Part shown: piece by piece, positions 33,836 to 45,674 of the stretch
How the letters are laid out: each line of letters starts with the position of its first letter
Numbering within the stretch: position 1 is the first letter of the stretch
Source of the DNA: Rikenellaceae bacterium
GTDB taxonomy: Bacteria; Bacteroidota; Bacteroidia; Bacteroidales; Rikenellaceae
DNA: 64,000 bases
Assembly: GCA_015060005.1 (NCBI GenBank)
Contig: SUZI01000001.1
Span: forward strand, 434,001-498,000
Direction: 5' to 3'
Program-made: the position numbers and the translations under genes
The notes under the pieces: model-generated
Databases searched by the model: none
What the model saw: only the letters and a program-made list of their open reading frames with translations
What the model was told of the DNA's origin: nothing

Positions 33836-34681
33836 CTAACACTTTACACATTCCACAACAGCCCAGCCCTCACGCTCCCGCTGAGCCACAAAAGCGAAGC
33901 CCTCACGCTCGGCTGCCGAGCGGATAATCGCCACATCCTCAACCAAAAAGCCACTCATAAGCAACTTGCCGCCGCGAGGTAACATTTCGCCAAACGAGGT
34001 CATCATCATAAGCAGAATATTACGATTGATATTGGCGAAGATAGCATCCACTCGCTCACTCGCCACGACATCGATAGAGCCGCAACGCACGTCGATACTC
34101 TCGGCGACACCACTCAGCAGAGCACTATCGCGACAACTCTCGCACGCCCAATCATCAATATCGACAGCCACGACACTCTTCGCCCGTCCGCTCTTGAGTG
34201 CCACAATAGCCAGCACACCCGTACCGCAACCCATATCCAATGCTCTGTCGCACGTCTTATCCATCTCGGCTATCGACTGCGACATCAGAGCAGTGGTTAT
34301 GTGGTGTCCCGTGCCGAATGACATACGTGGAGCTACTACCACATCTATAACATCGCCCTCGGGCGGCGTGTGGTGCTCGGCACGAATCATTATCGCCCTG
34401 CCATCGGCTGTGGTAACCTCCACAGGCTCGAAGTCGCTCTCCCACTCGCTATTCCAATTCTGCTGCTCTATAATGCGGGTGGAGAAGTGCTTCACACCCC
34501 ACTGAGCCAAAAGCTGCTCAACGTCTGCCTTACAACCATCGTACTCCTTTTGCTGAATATATGCCCTCAGAGAGTCGCTCTCCTGCTCAAAGCTCTCGAA
34601 GGGGTAATCCTCCAACATAGCCATAAGGATGTCGGACTGCTCCTGAGAAAAAATTTCAATATCGAGTGAAAGGTATTCCAT
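33836..34681 (-). CDS. prmA: Ribosomal protein L11 methyltransferase
   Basis: PrmA trimethylates several positions of ribosomal protein L11 with S-adenosylmethionine. The 281-residue protein has an N-terminal substrate-recognition domain (about 1-100) and a class I methyltransferase domain. The SAM-binding motif I is 'ALDMGCGTGVLAIVALKSG', followed by 'VVAVDIDDWA' and the NIN-type motif 'IFANINRNILL'. 'PRMSFGTGHHITT' is the family signature preceding motif I. It is divergent from xerD, with a 50-bp gap. Confidence 0.96.
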   Translation of the reverse strand: MEYLSLDIEIFSQEQSDILMAMLEDYPFESFEQESDSLRAYIQQKEYDGCKADVEQLLAQWGVKHFSTRIIEQQNWNSEWESDFEPVEVTTADGRAIMIRAEHHTPPEGDVIDVVVAPRMSFGTGHHITTALMSQSIAEMDKTCDRALDMGCGTGVLAIVALKSGRAKSVVAVDIDDWACESCRDSALLSGVAESIDVRCGSIDVVASERVDAIFANINRNILLMMMTSFGEMLPRGGKLLMSGFLVEDVAIIRSAAEREGFAFVAQREREGWAVVECVKC

Positions 34682-34731
34682 ATTATGTAAAATTTTGTTA
34701 TCTTCGCACCAACGACAAAGGTAGCAATATT

Positions 34732-38755
<4,024 letters not shown>

Positions 38756-38785
38756 ACAAAGAAAATAGACACTAATTTAGACATC

Positions 38786-38826
38786 AATAATCCGTTGCGG
38801 CACGCTCCACAACGGATTATTTCTTA
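38786..38826 (+). terminator. Terminator after the beta-galactosidase gene
   Basis: A 12-bp perfect stem, AATAATCCGTTG (38786-38797) with CAACGGATTATT (38810-38821), is followed by a short T-rich tract (TCTTAAT). Confidence 0.88.
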
Positions 38827-38887
38827 ATATCAAACGTCTTATCATCAAAAAAATATATATATAAATCTCTTCGTATAATTTTTTTGC

Positions 38888-38895
38888 TAACTTTG
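38888..38895 (+). promoter_or_regulatory. Probable -7 box for the structured RNA / 98-residue membrane protein transcript
   Basis: TAACTTTG fits the TAnnTTTG consensus. No good -33 TTTG is found at the expected distance, so confidence is limited. It lies immediately before the structured region. Confidence 0.5.
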
Positions 38896-39132
38896 TAGTG
38901 CCGTAGGTGCCATACCTATGGCAGGACATAATTGGTGAAAGTGTTTCTCATTAATCCCGAATAGGAATCTGGAAAATTCATTGCTGGGGATGAATAGTGG
39001 CACTCATCATCTGTATTGGTATGTGTGTACATACTCATACTATACGGGTGTGGGGTCTTGTGTCAGTTTATTCCAGCAAAGGTATTCCAGAACCTCTATT
39101 CGAATAAACAGAGAACTGCTCCACACTTTCTG
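38896..39132 (+). ncRNA. Strongly structured RNA of unknown class
   Basis: Five nested long-range helices can be read: 38937-38944/39123-39130 (GAAAGTGT/ACACTTTC), 38945-38949/39111-39115, 38960-38964/39096-39100, 38969-38974/39085-39090 (CTGGAA/TTCCAG) and 38981-38987/39073-39079 (TTGCTGG/CCAGCAA). Two hairpins cap the rod (GATGA/TCATC at 38989-39008; GTATGT/ACATAC at 39019-39034). A 10-bp hairpin precedes it at 38899-38923. There is no coding frame, and a -7 box lies just upstream. No strong terminator follows, so it could be a 5' leader of the 98-residue membrane protein or an independent 6S-like RNA. I do not recognise the family. Confidence 0.55.
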
Positions 39133-39187
39133 TTACTATTAATATAATCATTGAGGGGCAGAATGATATAGTTCAAATTATATTATT

Positions 39188-39484
39188 ATGGAACAAAGTC
39201 AAAACAACCCTAACGCACAACATGGTATGCAACAGACCATTATCGTGCAAAAAGAGAGCTCCAACGGTGTGGGCACTGCAGGATTTGTTCTCTCTCTAAT
39301 CTCCCTATGTCTATCGTTTATTCCTGGCATAGGCTGGTTTATCTGGTTTTTAGGTCTTATTCTATCTTTTATTGGCATATTTGGAAACCCTAAAGGGTTA
39401 GCAATCACAGGGTTTATTATTTCGTTAATAGATTTAATAATTTTAATAGCTATCTTCGGAACTCTTGCATCAATCCTTCCATAA
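39188..39484 (+). CDS. Small membrane protein, DUF4190-like
   Basis: The 98-residue protein has a polar, Asn/Gln-rich N-terminus (about 1-30) and two hydrophobic segments ('GTAGFVLSLISLCLSFIPGIGWFIWFLGLILSFIG' may form two closely packed helices; 'LAITGFIISLIDLIILIAIFGTLASI' a third). Gly and Pro between helices resemble DUF4190-type proteins. Function is unknown. It is AT-richer than its neighbours. It is preceded by a 290-nt leader that includes the structured RNA, which suggests post-transcriptional control. Confidence 0.65.
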   Translation: MEQSQNNPNAQHGMQQTIIVQKESSNGVGTAGFVLSLISLCLSFIPGIGWFIWFLGLILSFIGIFGNPKGLAITGFIISLIDLIILIAIFGTLASILP

Positions 39485-39490
39485 ATTTAC

Positions 39491-39550
39491 AAAGGGGTTG
39501 TCCAACAAGTACGTTGTGACAGCCCCTTTGTGTAGAAGTTATATAACAAG
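39491..39550 (+). repeat. Hairpin terminator plus GTAGAAGTTATATAACAAG motif (repeat family copy)
   Basis: AAAGGGGTTGTC (39491-39502) pairs with GACAGCCCCTTT (39518-39529), with a G-T step, and terminates the small membrane protein gene. It is followed by GTAGAAGTTATATAACAAG (39532-39550). The same arrangement recurs at 53825-53887, 59291-59357 and, on the other strand, 20154-20211. Confidence 0.7.
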
Positions 39551-39553
39551 TGG

Positions 39554-39590
39554 GATTTTGAGAGTGAGCGTAACGCAGAAATCACCTTAT
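39554..39590 (+). repeat. Relic of the 120-bp MITE-like repeat
   Basis: These 37 nt match 31 of 37 positions of 45747-45783, the right part of the MITE-like hairpin, including the uninterrupted AACGCAGAAATCAC. Only the right part is recognisable. Confidence 0.6.
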
Positions 39591-39606
39591 TAGGCACGTT
39601 CTCTTT

Positions 39607-40095
39607 TTATAACTCATCTACCTCCTGCTCCTCCACCGAACACTCGCAGAAATGAAACTCCTCACGAGCCTTATCCTTCGGAAAGAGGAAATAAAGACAC
39701 GACGCCCGGGTGCAGAGAGTGCCATCCGAGGATAATATCTCGACAGCTATATCGACCAGGTTACGTGCCTGGCGAGCCACCACAGCACGTAGCGTGATAT
39801 ACTCATCACGCGTAGAGATAGGCTTGAGGTATCGCACCTCCATCTTGGATGTTACGCCGCTGGTCTGGAACTTACGAAACACCACCCAGCTCGCTATCTC
39901 GTCGGCAAGTGTTGCCTGCACGCCTCCGTGCAACGTGTCGACCCAACCCTGAAACTCTGCACGTGGCTTCCAACGGCTCACTATCGCCTCGCCATCTTCA
40001 TAAAACTCCATACGCAGGCCTCGCTCGTTGTCGGGCGAGCAACCAAAACAGTGGTATGACTCCATACCACGCCACGGATTGATAATCTTCTTCAT
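39607..40095 (-). CDS. PaaI-type hotdog thioesterase
   Basis: The start at 40095 ('MKKIINPWRGMESYHCFGCS') is chosen over the longer ORF because it leaves a 2-bp gap to the upstream gene. The 162 residues form a hotdog fold with the PaaI-like signature 'LHGGVQATLADEIASWVVFRKF', where Asp/Glu on the central helix act in thioester hydrolysis. 'CFGCSPDNERGLRMEFYEDG' at the N-terminus is typical of the family. The acyl-CoA substrate is unknown. It is translationally coupled with the TSCPD gene. Confidence 0.88.
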   Translation of the reverse strand: MKKIINPWRGMESYHCFGCSPDNERGLRMEFYEDGEAIVSRWKPRAEFQGWVDTLHGGVQATLADEIASWVVFRKFQTSGVTSKMEVRYLKPISTRDEYITLRAVVARQARNLVDIAVEILSSDGTLCTRASCLYFLFPKDKAREEFHFCECSVEEQEVDEL

Positions 40096-40097
40096 CG

Positions 40098-40346
40098 CTA
40101 CTCCTTTATCTTTCGCAATGCACGTGCCAGCTGGTCGGGACACGATGTTGCTTTGCTACCGCAACGAATACCCTCCAAACGGGCGATAACATCATCGACC
40201 TTCATACCACGTACCAGAGCCGCTATACCCTGCGTGTTACCCTGGCAGCCGCCATAGAACTCAACGCTCTGCACCACATCGCCCTCGACGGCTATCATTA
40301 TAGCCTGTGAGCAGACACCTTGTGGCTGATAAACTATCTTCTTCAT
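40098..40346 (-). CDS. TSCPD domain protein (TIGR03905-like)
   Basis: The 82-residue protein carries the TSCPD motif ('ATSCPDQLARAL') and upstream 'VEFYGGCQGNTQGIAALVRGM'. This domain also occurs at the C-terminus of some class II ribonucleotide reductases, and free-standing copies are found in many anaerobes. Three cysteines ('GVCSQ', 'GGCQG', 'TSCPD') may bind metal. The function is unknown. It heads a two-gene unit with the thioesterase. Confidence 0.9.
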   Translation of the reverse strand: MKKIVYQPQGVCSQAIMIAVEGDVVQSVEFYGGCQGNTQGIAALVRGMKVDDVIARLEGIRCGSKATSCPDQLARALRKIKE

Positions 40347-40473
40347 CGCAAAAATCTTATCTGTTTACGACACAAAGTTAAAAAAATTGCAACAAAACAC
40401 CCCAAAACCAAAAAATATAGCCATCATATGACTACAATTTTGTACTTTTGTAGAAAATAACAAACAAGCGACT

Positions 40474-41721
40474 ATGTACGATGTGATAGTTATCGGAGCA
40501 GGTGCGGCAGGTATGATGGCTGCGGCAACAGCAGCACGTAGCGGCAAGCAGGTGCTCCTGATGGAGAAGATGGAGAAGGCGGGACGTAAAATCCGCATCT
40601 CGGGTAAGGGACGATGCAATCTGACAAATGCTCGCCCTCCCGAGGAGTTTCGCGAAGCGATACGCACCAATGCCGACTTCTTCGACGTGGCTTTTGCCGA
40701 GTTCAACAACTTGGCAACGATACGCTTCTTCGAGCGACAGAAGGTTAAGCTCGAGATTGAGCGAGGACAACGTGTATTCCCCAAGAGCGGCAAGGCGTGG
40801 GATATAGCCAATGCCTTAGAAGATTACTGTCGCGACAATGGCGTAGAGATAGTATTCAACGCCCAGGTTACCGAGATTCTGACCCTCGAGGGTAAGGTCT
40901 ACGGTGTACGTTACCGCAACAAGCGAGGCTTCGAGCGTAAGGAGGAGGCAGAGAATGTCATCATCGCTACGGGTGGCGTAAGCTACCCAGGCACGGGTTC
41001 TACGGGCGACGGATATGACTTCGCCGACAGTGTGGGACACACCATCGAGGAGGTACGCCCTTCGCTCACGCCACTCCGCACATCACATCCACAACGTAAA
41101 TATTTAGATGGACTGCTGCTGAAGAACATCAACGCCAAACTCTATATCGACGGCGAGTTGGCACGTGAGGAGTTTGGCGAGATAAGTTTCTCGGAGCGAG
41201 GCATTGAGGGTGCAGTAGCACTGCGTGTGAGCCGCGATGCGGTGGATGCCCTCATCGATGAGCGACGCGTGAAGCTTGTCATAGATATGAAACCTGCTCT
41301 GACCGAGGAGATACTCTTCGAGCGTATCAAACGTGAGATTAGCGAGATGCAGCCTGATGAATTCTTCTCGGAGCTGCTGCGTAAACTTGTCCCTAAACAC
41401 TTAGTGATGCCTATCGCACACGAGATGGATGTGCACTCGAAGAACTACATCCGTAAAGTTACCGACGAGGAGATTCACCGACTGATAAAGATTCTCAAAG
41501 GTATGGTCTTCCCTATCGACGACTATGCTCCGTTTGAGTATGCTGTTGTTACCGCAGGAGGTGTACGCTGCGACGAGGTCAACAAATACACTATGGAGTC
41601 GCTCAAGGTCAAAGGCTTATATTTCGCAGGCGAGGTGCTCGACTTGGATGCCAACACCGGTGGATATAACCTTCAGATAGCCTTCTCGACAGGTCGATTG
41701 GCAGGACAACTCAAGAAATAA
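40474..41721 (+). CDS. HI0933/YhiN family FAD-dependent oxidoreductase
   Basis: The 415-residue flavoprotein starts with the dinucleotide fold 'VIVIGAGAAGMMAAATAARSGKQVLLMEKMEKAGRKIRISGKGRCNLTNA', of which the last part is the family signature. It ends with 'GLYFAGEVLDLDANTGGYNLQIAFSTGRLAG', the second FAD-binding element. The family's physiological reaction is not established. A TACTTTTG box lies at 40443-40450. It is followed 5 bp later by a small methyltransferase-like gene. Confidence 0.92.
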   Translation: MYDVIVIGAGAAGMMAAATAARSGKQVLLMEKMEKAGRKIRISGKGRCNLTNARPPEEFREAIRTNADFFDVAFAEFNNLATIRFFERQKVKLEIERGQRVFPKSGKAWDIANALEDYCRDNGVEIVFNAQVTEILTLEGKVYGVRYRNKRGFERKEEAENVIIATGGVSYPGTGSTGDGYDFADSVGHTIEEVRPSLTPLRTSHPQRKYLDGLLLKNINAKLYIDGELAREEFGEISFSERGIEGAVALRVSRDAVDALIDERRVKLVIDMKPALTEEILFERIKREISEMQPDEFFSELLRKLVPKHLVMPIAHEMDVHSKNYIRKVTDEEIHRLIKILKGMVFPIDDYAPFEYAVVTAGGVRCDEVNKYTMESLKVKGLYFAGEVLDLDANTGGYNLQIAFSTGRLAGQLKK

Positions 41722-41726
41722 GGAGG

Positions 41727-42251
41727 ATGAAAATCTCGGGTAGAACCATAAAACAACGTCTTTACGGATTGCGTAAGCTCCCTTCGGATTTGAAGCGAGC
41801 TCGTTACTTCCGCGGACACGGAGTGCACTCACCCTACGTATATTCTATTGTACGTCAGGTATTTATGGTGTCGCACCTTGTCAGCGACGAGCACTCGCTC
41901 TACGAGGCTCTGCTCTCGAGGGGCGTAGGTCGCAAGCGTGCCACACAGCTACAAAATCTCGCCTGCCACTGCCACTACGAACGTGTCGGCATAGATTGTG
42001 CTGTTGAGGAGTTCTCGGAGTATGATATGGTTATTGCTACTGTAGATATCCCACTTGAGCAGTTACCCGCTATGGCTCACGAGGCTCATCAGCAGCAAAT
42101 GACACTATGCGTAATGTCGCCTTCGCTCAATCGTGAACGCGACAAGATGTGCAGGAGCCTTGTCGAGGAGCACCCATCAACCAGCGTTGACAACCGTGGC
42201 TACCTCTTACTATTTAATAATCACCTACCAAAGCAAATTTTCAAGTTATGA
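41727..42251 (+). CDS. Conserved hypothetical, possibly methyltransferase-derived
   Basis: The 174-residue protein begins with a basic segment and 'RYFRGHGVHSPYVYSIVRQVF', a start also seen in Bacteroidetes class I SAM-dependent methyltransferases. The glycine-rich SAM-binding motif that should follow is absent; instead the sequence goes to 'CHCHYERVGIDCAVEEF' and 'MVIATVDIPLEQLPAMAH'. It may be a degenerate or repurposed methyltransferase. An AGGAGG directly abuts the ATG, unusually close for a ribosome-binding site. Its last 4 bases (ATGA) overlap the start of the adenosyltransferase gene. Confidence 0.6.
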   Translation: MKISGRTIKQRLYGLRKLPSDLKRARYFRGHGVHSPYVYSIVRQVFMVSHLVSDEHSLYEALLSRGVGRKRATQLQNLACHCHYERVGIDCAVEEFSEYDMVIATVDIPLEQLPAMAHEAHQQQMTLCVMSPSLNRERDKMCRSLVEEHPSTSVDNRGYLLLFNNHLPKQIFKL

Positions 42252-42799
42252 GAGTATATACCAAGTGTGGCGATAAGGGCCAGACGGACCTTATCGGCGG
42301 CGAGCGAGTTAGTAAGTGCGATGTGCGTGTCGAGGCTTACGGAACGGTTGATGAGTTGATGGCTTTCACCGCACTGCTGGCAGATGAGATGATGGGCTCG
42401 GAGGCCCTTGCGACGTATGTCGAGCAGCTGCGAGGCATTGAGTCGCGACTGATGACCCTCTCGGCACTGCTGGCTGTGGGCGAGGGTGGCGAGGATAAGG
42501 TCGCACGCCTCAAGCAGGACGACACCGCCACTTTGGAGCAGGCGATAGATGCTATGCAGGCGGAGCTCCCTGCCATCACCAAGTTCACCATTCCTGGCGG
42601 CGATAGGCGTCATTCGCTCTGCCACGTATGCCGCACCATCACACGTCGTGCCGAGCGAGCTGCACTACGCGTTGCCGAGAGGAGTGAGGTGGATGCTACC
42701 GTGCTGTCGTATCTGAACCGCCTGTCGGACTATTTTTACCTTCTGGGGCGTACTGTAACGCGTCTTACTGCGTGCGAGGAGATTTTGTGGATTCCATAG
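42248..42799 (+). CDS. Cob(I)alamin adenosyltransferase, PduO type
   Basis: This enzyme converts cob(I)alamin and ATP to adenosylcobalamin. The 183-residue protein has the PduO-type N-terminal ATP motif 'YTKCGDKGQTDLIGGERVSKCDVRVEAYGTVDEL', and the helical-bundle segment 'FTIPGGDRRHSLCHVCRTITRRAERA' with the active-site Arg/Asp residues. It completes the link from surface B12 capture (8.4-14 kb) to the active coenzyme, although it is not under a visible riboswitch. Its ATG overlaps the previous gene by 4 bp. Confidence 0.95.
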   Translation: MRVYTKCGDKGQTDLIGGERVSKCDVRVEAYGTVDELMAFTALLADEMMGSEALATYVEQLRGIESRLMTLSALLAVGEGGEDKVARLKQDDTATLEQAIDAMQAELPAITKFTIPGGDRRHSLCHVCRTITRRAERAALRVAERSEVDATVLSYLNRLSDYFYLLGRTVTRLTACEEILWIP

Positions 42800-42835
42800 A
42801 TTATCAGAATATTATAACATATATAGCACGAAAAA

Positions 42836-42865
42836 TTTGCAATTACCATTTTTTTACTACCTTTG
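42836..42865 (+). promoter_or_regulatory. Promoter for the DUF2795 gene
   Basis: TTTG (42836-42839) and TACCTTTG (42858-42865) are separated by 18 nt, one short of the common spacing. The leader to the ATG would be about 45 nt. Confidence 0.6.
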
Positions 42866-42914
42866 TCGCCACTAATGGGCAAACGAGTTAAAAAACACTA
42901 TAAAATTTAAGACT

Positions 42915-43136
42915 ATGTATTGGACTTTAGAGTTAGCATCGAAGCTGGAGGACGCTCCTTGGCCAGCAACCAAAGAGGAGTTGATCGACTATGCCATTCG
43001 TTCGGGTGCTCCACTTGAGGTTTTGGAGAACTTGCAGGAGATTGAGGATGAGGGCGACATCTACGAGTCAATCGAGGATATTTGGCCCGACTATCCTTCA
43101 AAGGATGACTTCTTCTTTAACGAGGAGGAGTATTAA
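42915..43136 (+). CDS. DUF2795 domain protein
   Basis: The 73-residue acidic protein has the DUF2795 pattern: 'APWPATKEELIDYAIRSGAPLEVLENLQEI', a small helical fold related to those that bind nucleic acid or protein partners. The C-terminus is rich in Asp/Glu and aromatic residues ('DDFFFNEEEY'). Small proteins of this type are conserved and usually well expressed in Bacteroidetes; the function is unknown. It has its own promoter. Confidence 0.88.
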   Translation: MYWTLELASKLEDAPWPATKEELIDYAIRSGAPLEVLENLQEIEDEGDIYESIEDIWPDYPSKDDFFFNEEEY

Positions 43137-43240
43137 TCGTATAACTCATCCAGTATGAGTTAATGAACACACAATAGGGCAACTCTATGGGTTACCCTTT
43201 TGTTGTATATATATCGAACCGCAAACCAAACTTAAAACAG

Positions 43241-45049
43241 ATGACCTTACGACACTTTTTGCTATCGCTGCTGATGGCGACGGTGTTTACTGCCTGCAAT
43301 CCATCGGAGGAGATTGATAACCAGCAGCCAACCGTACAGCCAGAGCCGGAACCAGAACCAGAGCCAGAGCCAGAAGCACCACAATTTAAGGTTGTGCTGA
43401 ACGAATTGTGTGGCAACAAGGCATACTATGGCAACAAATTTATCGAGCTTTTCAACGCAGGACCCGACGCTGCCGACATATCAAACTGGACTCTCCGCAA
43501 GTACGCTTCGGACGCTACCGATGTTGAGGGCGAGTACGATGTCTGTTGGCGTGCACTCAAGGGTATGACACTCGACGCAAAAGAATACTTGGTTTTAGAG
43601 TCTGATCAAACCGACCCTACAAAGGGCTTCAACGCAGGTCTATCGGCAAAGAAAGAGCTAAAGTTTGAATTGGTGAATGCCGAGGGCGAGGTTGTCGATA
43701 GGTTCCTCCGCGGCGAGGACAAGTCGCCTTTCGAGGAGAGGGAACTCCCCGAAAACAAGGAGGCATCGTTCTCCCGCGTACCAAACAGCATAGGCGACTT
43801 TGCATACGCTGCACCTACCCCGGGCAAGGTTAATGGCGAGTATATGGGCGACATCGAACACGTCGCTCCAGAGCCTGACCCCGAGCCAGAGCTCACCCAC
43901 TTTCCCGAGATTCGCATAATGGTCGAGGATGGTAAAAATGTCGAGAGTAAGGATTACTATCTCAATGCCGAGATTGCAATCAACTCGGGTGAGCAGACAC
44001 TCCTCTCAGCTACGGGACGCATAAAAGGGCGAGGTAATGCCACCTGGAACTACGAGAAGAAGCCATACAAGATAAAGTTCGATGAGAAGCAGGGGCCATT
44101 TGGTTTTGCAGCCAACAAGGAATGGGTGTTGCTCGCAGAGTATTGCGATAAGTCGCTCCTGCGTAGTGCCTATATGTTTGAGCTCGCCCGCACCGCAGGT
44201 CTGCCTTACCCACAGAACTACCGCCACGTACAACTCTTCCTCAACAATGAGTATGTCGGTTTGTATCTGCTCACCGACCAGGTGGAGAAGAAGTCCAACC
44301 GTGTCGAGATAGAGGATGACGGTTTCCTTTTTGAGAACGACAACTACTACTTTATGGAGCCTGTTCAGTTCCAGACAACCCTCCGCCAATATTGGTACAC
44401 GTTCAAATACCCCGATGCCGATGATGGCGAGATTGTCAAGGGCGACGACAACTACAACTTCATCAGTGGCTTTATGAATGACTTTGAGGCTGCACTCTAT
44501 GGCGACAACTTCAAAGACCCCGAAACAGGCTACCGCAAGTATATCGATGTGGAGTGCTTCGCCAAGTGGTTCTTAGTGCAGGAGCTCATCGCCAACCTTG
44601 AGCCTAATCTGTACTATGTACTCCCTTCACGCAATGCTAAGTTGCAGATAGCTCCCGTATGGGATGCCGAGTGGAGTATGGGACTCGCCTATCGCCCCGA
44701 TGAGAATACAGGCTGGTTACTCCCACCACAACAGCCCGACAGATACCAGGCTATATGGAGTCAGTGGAAGTATTTCGGTCGTCTATTCCAAGATGACTAC
44801 TTCGTAGGCGTTGTACAAGCAGAGTGGGAGAGGCTCAAGCCTCTCATCCCAGCCTTCCAGAGCAAGATGACACAGGTCGCAAATAGTATCAGTGTAGAGC
44901 AAGCCTATAACTTTGGCAGATGGAACATCCTCGGTCAATATATCAGCGTAGGGCTGATTAACTTCGCCATCTGGGACGAGGAGAGGAGCTATGTAGAACT
45001 ATTCTTTGCCGACAGAGTCGCGTGGCTCGACAGCTACATCTACCTGTAG
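43241..45049 (+). CDS. CotH-kinase family lipoprotein with lamin-tail domain
   Basis: The ATG at 43241 gives 602 residues with a lipoprotein signal (Cys19 in 'VFTACNPSE'). A Pro-Glu repeat stalk ('PEPEPEPEPEPEAP') leads to a lamin-tail domain (about 50-190, 'VVLNELCGNKAYYGNKFIEL'), and then a CotH domain (about 220-600) with 'RIKGRGNATWNYEKKPYKIKF', 'YVGLYLLTDQVEKK' and 'ELIANLEPNLYYVLPSRN'. The usual WD-x-D-x-x-x-G is 'WDAEWSMG'. CotH is an atypical protein kinase in spore formers; here the role is a surface adhesin or kinase of unknown target. It is paralogous to the gene at 59.4-61.9 kb. Confidence 0.88.
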   Translation: MTLRHFLLSLLMATVFTACNPSEEIDNQQPTVQPEPEPEPEPEPEAPQFKVVLNELCGNKAYYGNKFIELFNAGPDAADISNWTLRKYASDATDVEGEYDVCWRALKGMTLDAKEYLVLESDQTDPTKGFNAGLSAKKELKFELVNAEGEVVDRFLRGEDKSPFEERELPENKEASFSRVPNSIGDFAYAAPTPGKVNGEYMGDIEHVAPEPDPEPELTHFPEIRIMVEDGKNVESKDYYLNAEIAINSGEQTLLSATGRIKGRGNATWNYEKKPYKIKFDEKQGPFGFAANKEWVLLAEYCDKSLLRSAYMFELARTAGLPYPQNYRHVQLFLNNEYVGLYLLTDQVEKKSNRVEIEDDGFLFENDNYYFMEPVQFQTTLRQYWYTFKYPDADDGEIVKGDDNYNFISGFMNDFEAALYGDNFKDPETGYRKYIDVECFAKWFLVQELIANLEPNLYYVLPSRNAKLQIAPVWDAEWSMGLAYRPDENTGWLLPPQQPDRYQAIWSQWKYFGRLFQDDYFVGVVQAEWERLKPLIPAFQSKMTQVANSISVEQAYNFGRWNILGQYISVGLINFAIWDEERSYVELFFADRVAWLDSYIYL

Positions 45050-45074
45050 CATCACAACACTATATCACACAAGA

Positions 45075-45102
45075 ATGCAGTCCTTCGGGGCTGCATTTTT
45101 TA
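45075..45102 (+). terminator. Terminator after the first CotH gene
   Basis: ATGCAGTCC (45075-45083) and GGGCTGCAT (45088-45096) form a 9-bp stem around a TTCG tetraloop, followed by TTTTT. This is a textbook rho-independent terminator. Confidence 0.95.
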
Positions 45103-45172
45103 TGCAATGACACAAACTGTCAAAAAACCATCATACCTTTGCACAAAAGAATAAATTACAAACCACCAATCT

Positions 45173-45580
45173 ATGATAGCAGAATTTGCAGAGTGGCTCA
45201 ACAAGCAGCCTAAAGAGAAACGAGCTCAAATCATCAATCAGTTTGTTTATGTCTATAACACCGAGCCCTATAAGGGCGAGATTGCTCTTTTGAAACGTAC
45301 ATTAGCTAAGAAGGAGCAGGAGATAGGTGAGCTCAAATCCTATTGCGACGAGCTTATATATAAAGCATCGCACCCCTCTCTGCAACAACTCTATGTGCAA
45401 TCGTGCCACGAGCCTGTCATCGAAGAGGCGAAGAAGCGAATCACCGCAGCTTTCCTATATAAAAGTCTATGCGACATCAATGCCGCACTTCGCAAGGATA
45501 GATCCTTCTACCACAAAGAGACTATAAGGTTGGGGTTGGAGATGGCTAAACTACAGCAACAAATCTACAGTAAGGAATAG
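45173..45580 (+). CDS. Hypothetical coiled-coil protein
   Basis: The 135-residue protein has no signal or membrane segment and is almost entirely helical. The N-terminus ('EFAEWLNKQPKEKRAQIINQFVYVYN') is followed by a heptad-like stretch ('EIALLKRTLAKKEQEIGELKSYCDELI') and more helices. I do not recognise a family. A TACCTTTG box lies at 45134-45141. It sits alone between two terminators, so it is probably its own unit. Codon use and composition are A+T-richer than in the flanking genes. Confidence 0.65.
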   Translation: MIAEFAEWLNKQPKEKRAQIINQFVYVYNTEPYKGEIALLKRTLAKKEQEIGELKSYCDELIYKASHPSLQQLYVQSCHEPVIEEAKKRITAAFLYKSLCDINAALRKDRSFYHKETIRLGLEMAKLQQQIYSKE

Positions 45581-45626
45581 CAGATATTTGTTGTATAAAC
45601 TTCAAAGAAGCTCTATATGCACAAGA

Positions 45627-45653
45627 AAGGCGTTACCCCTCGGGCAACGCCTT
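45627..45653. terminator. Bidirectional terminator between the coiled-coil gene and fba
   Basis: AAGGCGTT (45627-45634) pairs with AACGCCTT (45646-45653), with an inner CCC/GGG step. On the minus strand it is followed by TCTTG, on the plus strand by CAATATT, so it best suits the minus-strand aldolase transcript. Confidence 0.75.
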
Positions 45654-45674
45654 CAATATTCAACTCAGTTTTCA

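Noticed and set aside
39091-39115. TTCGAAT loop in the structured RNA as a tRNA-like or tmRNA T-arm
   Set aside because: The flanking bases pair better in the long-range helices. There is no acceptor stem, no CCA end and no tag frame.
43330-43385. Pro-Glu repeat DNA as a regulatory microsatellite
   Set aside because: It is in frame and encodes an ordinary surface stalk. Length variation is possible but there is no sign of a phase-variation frame switch.
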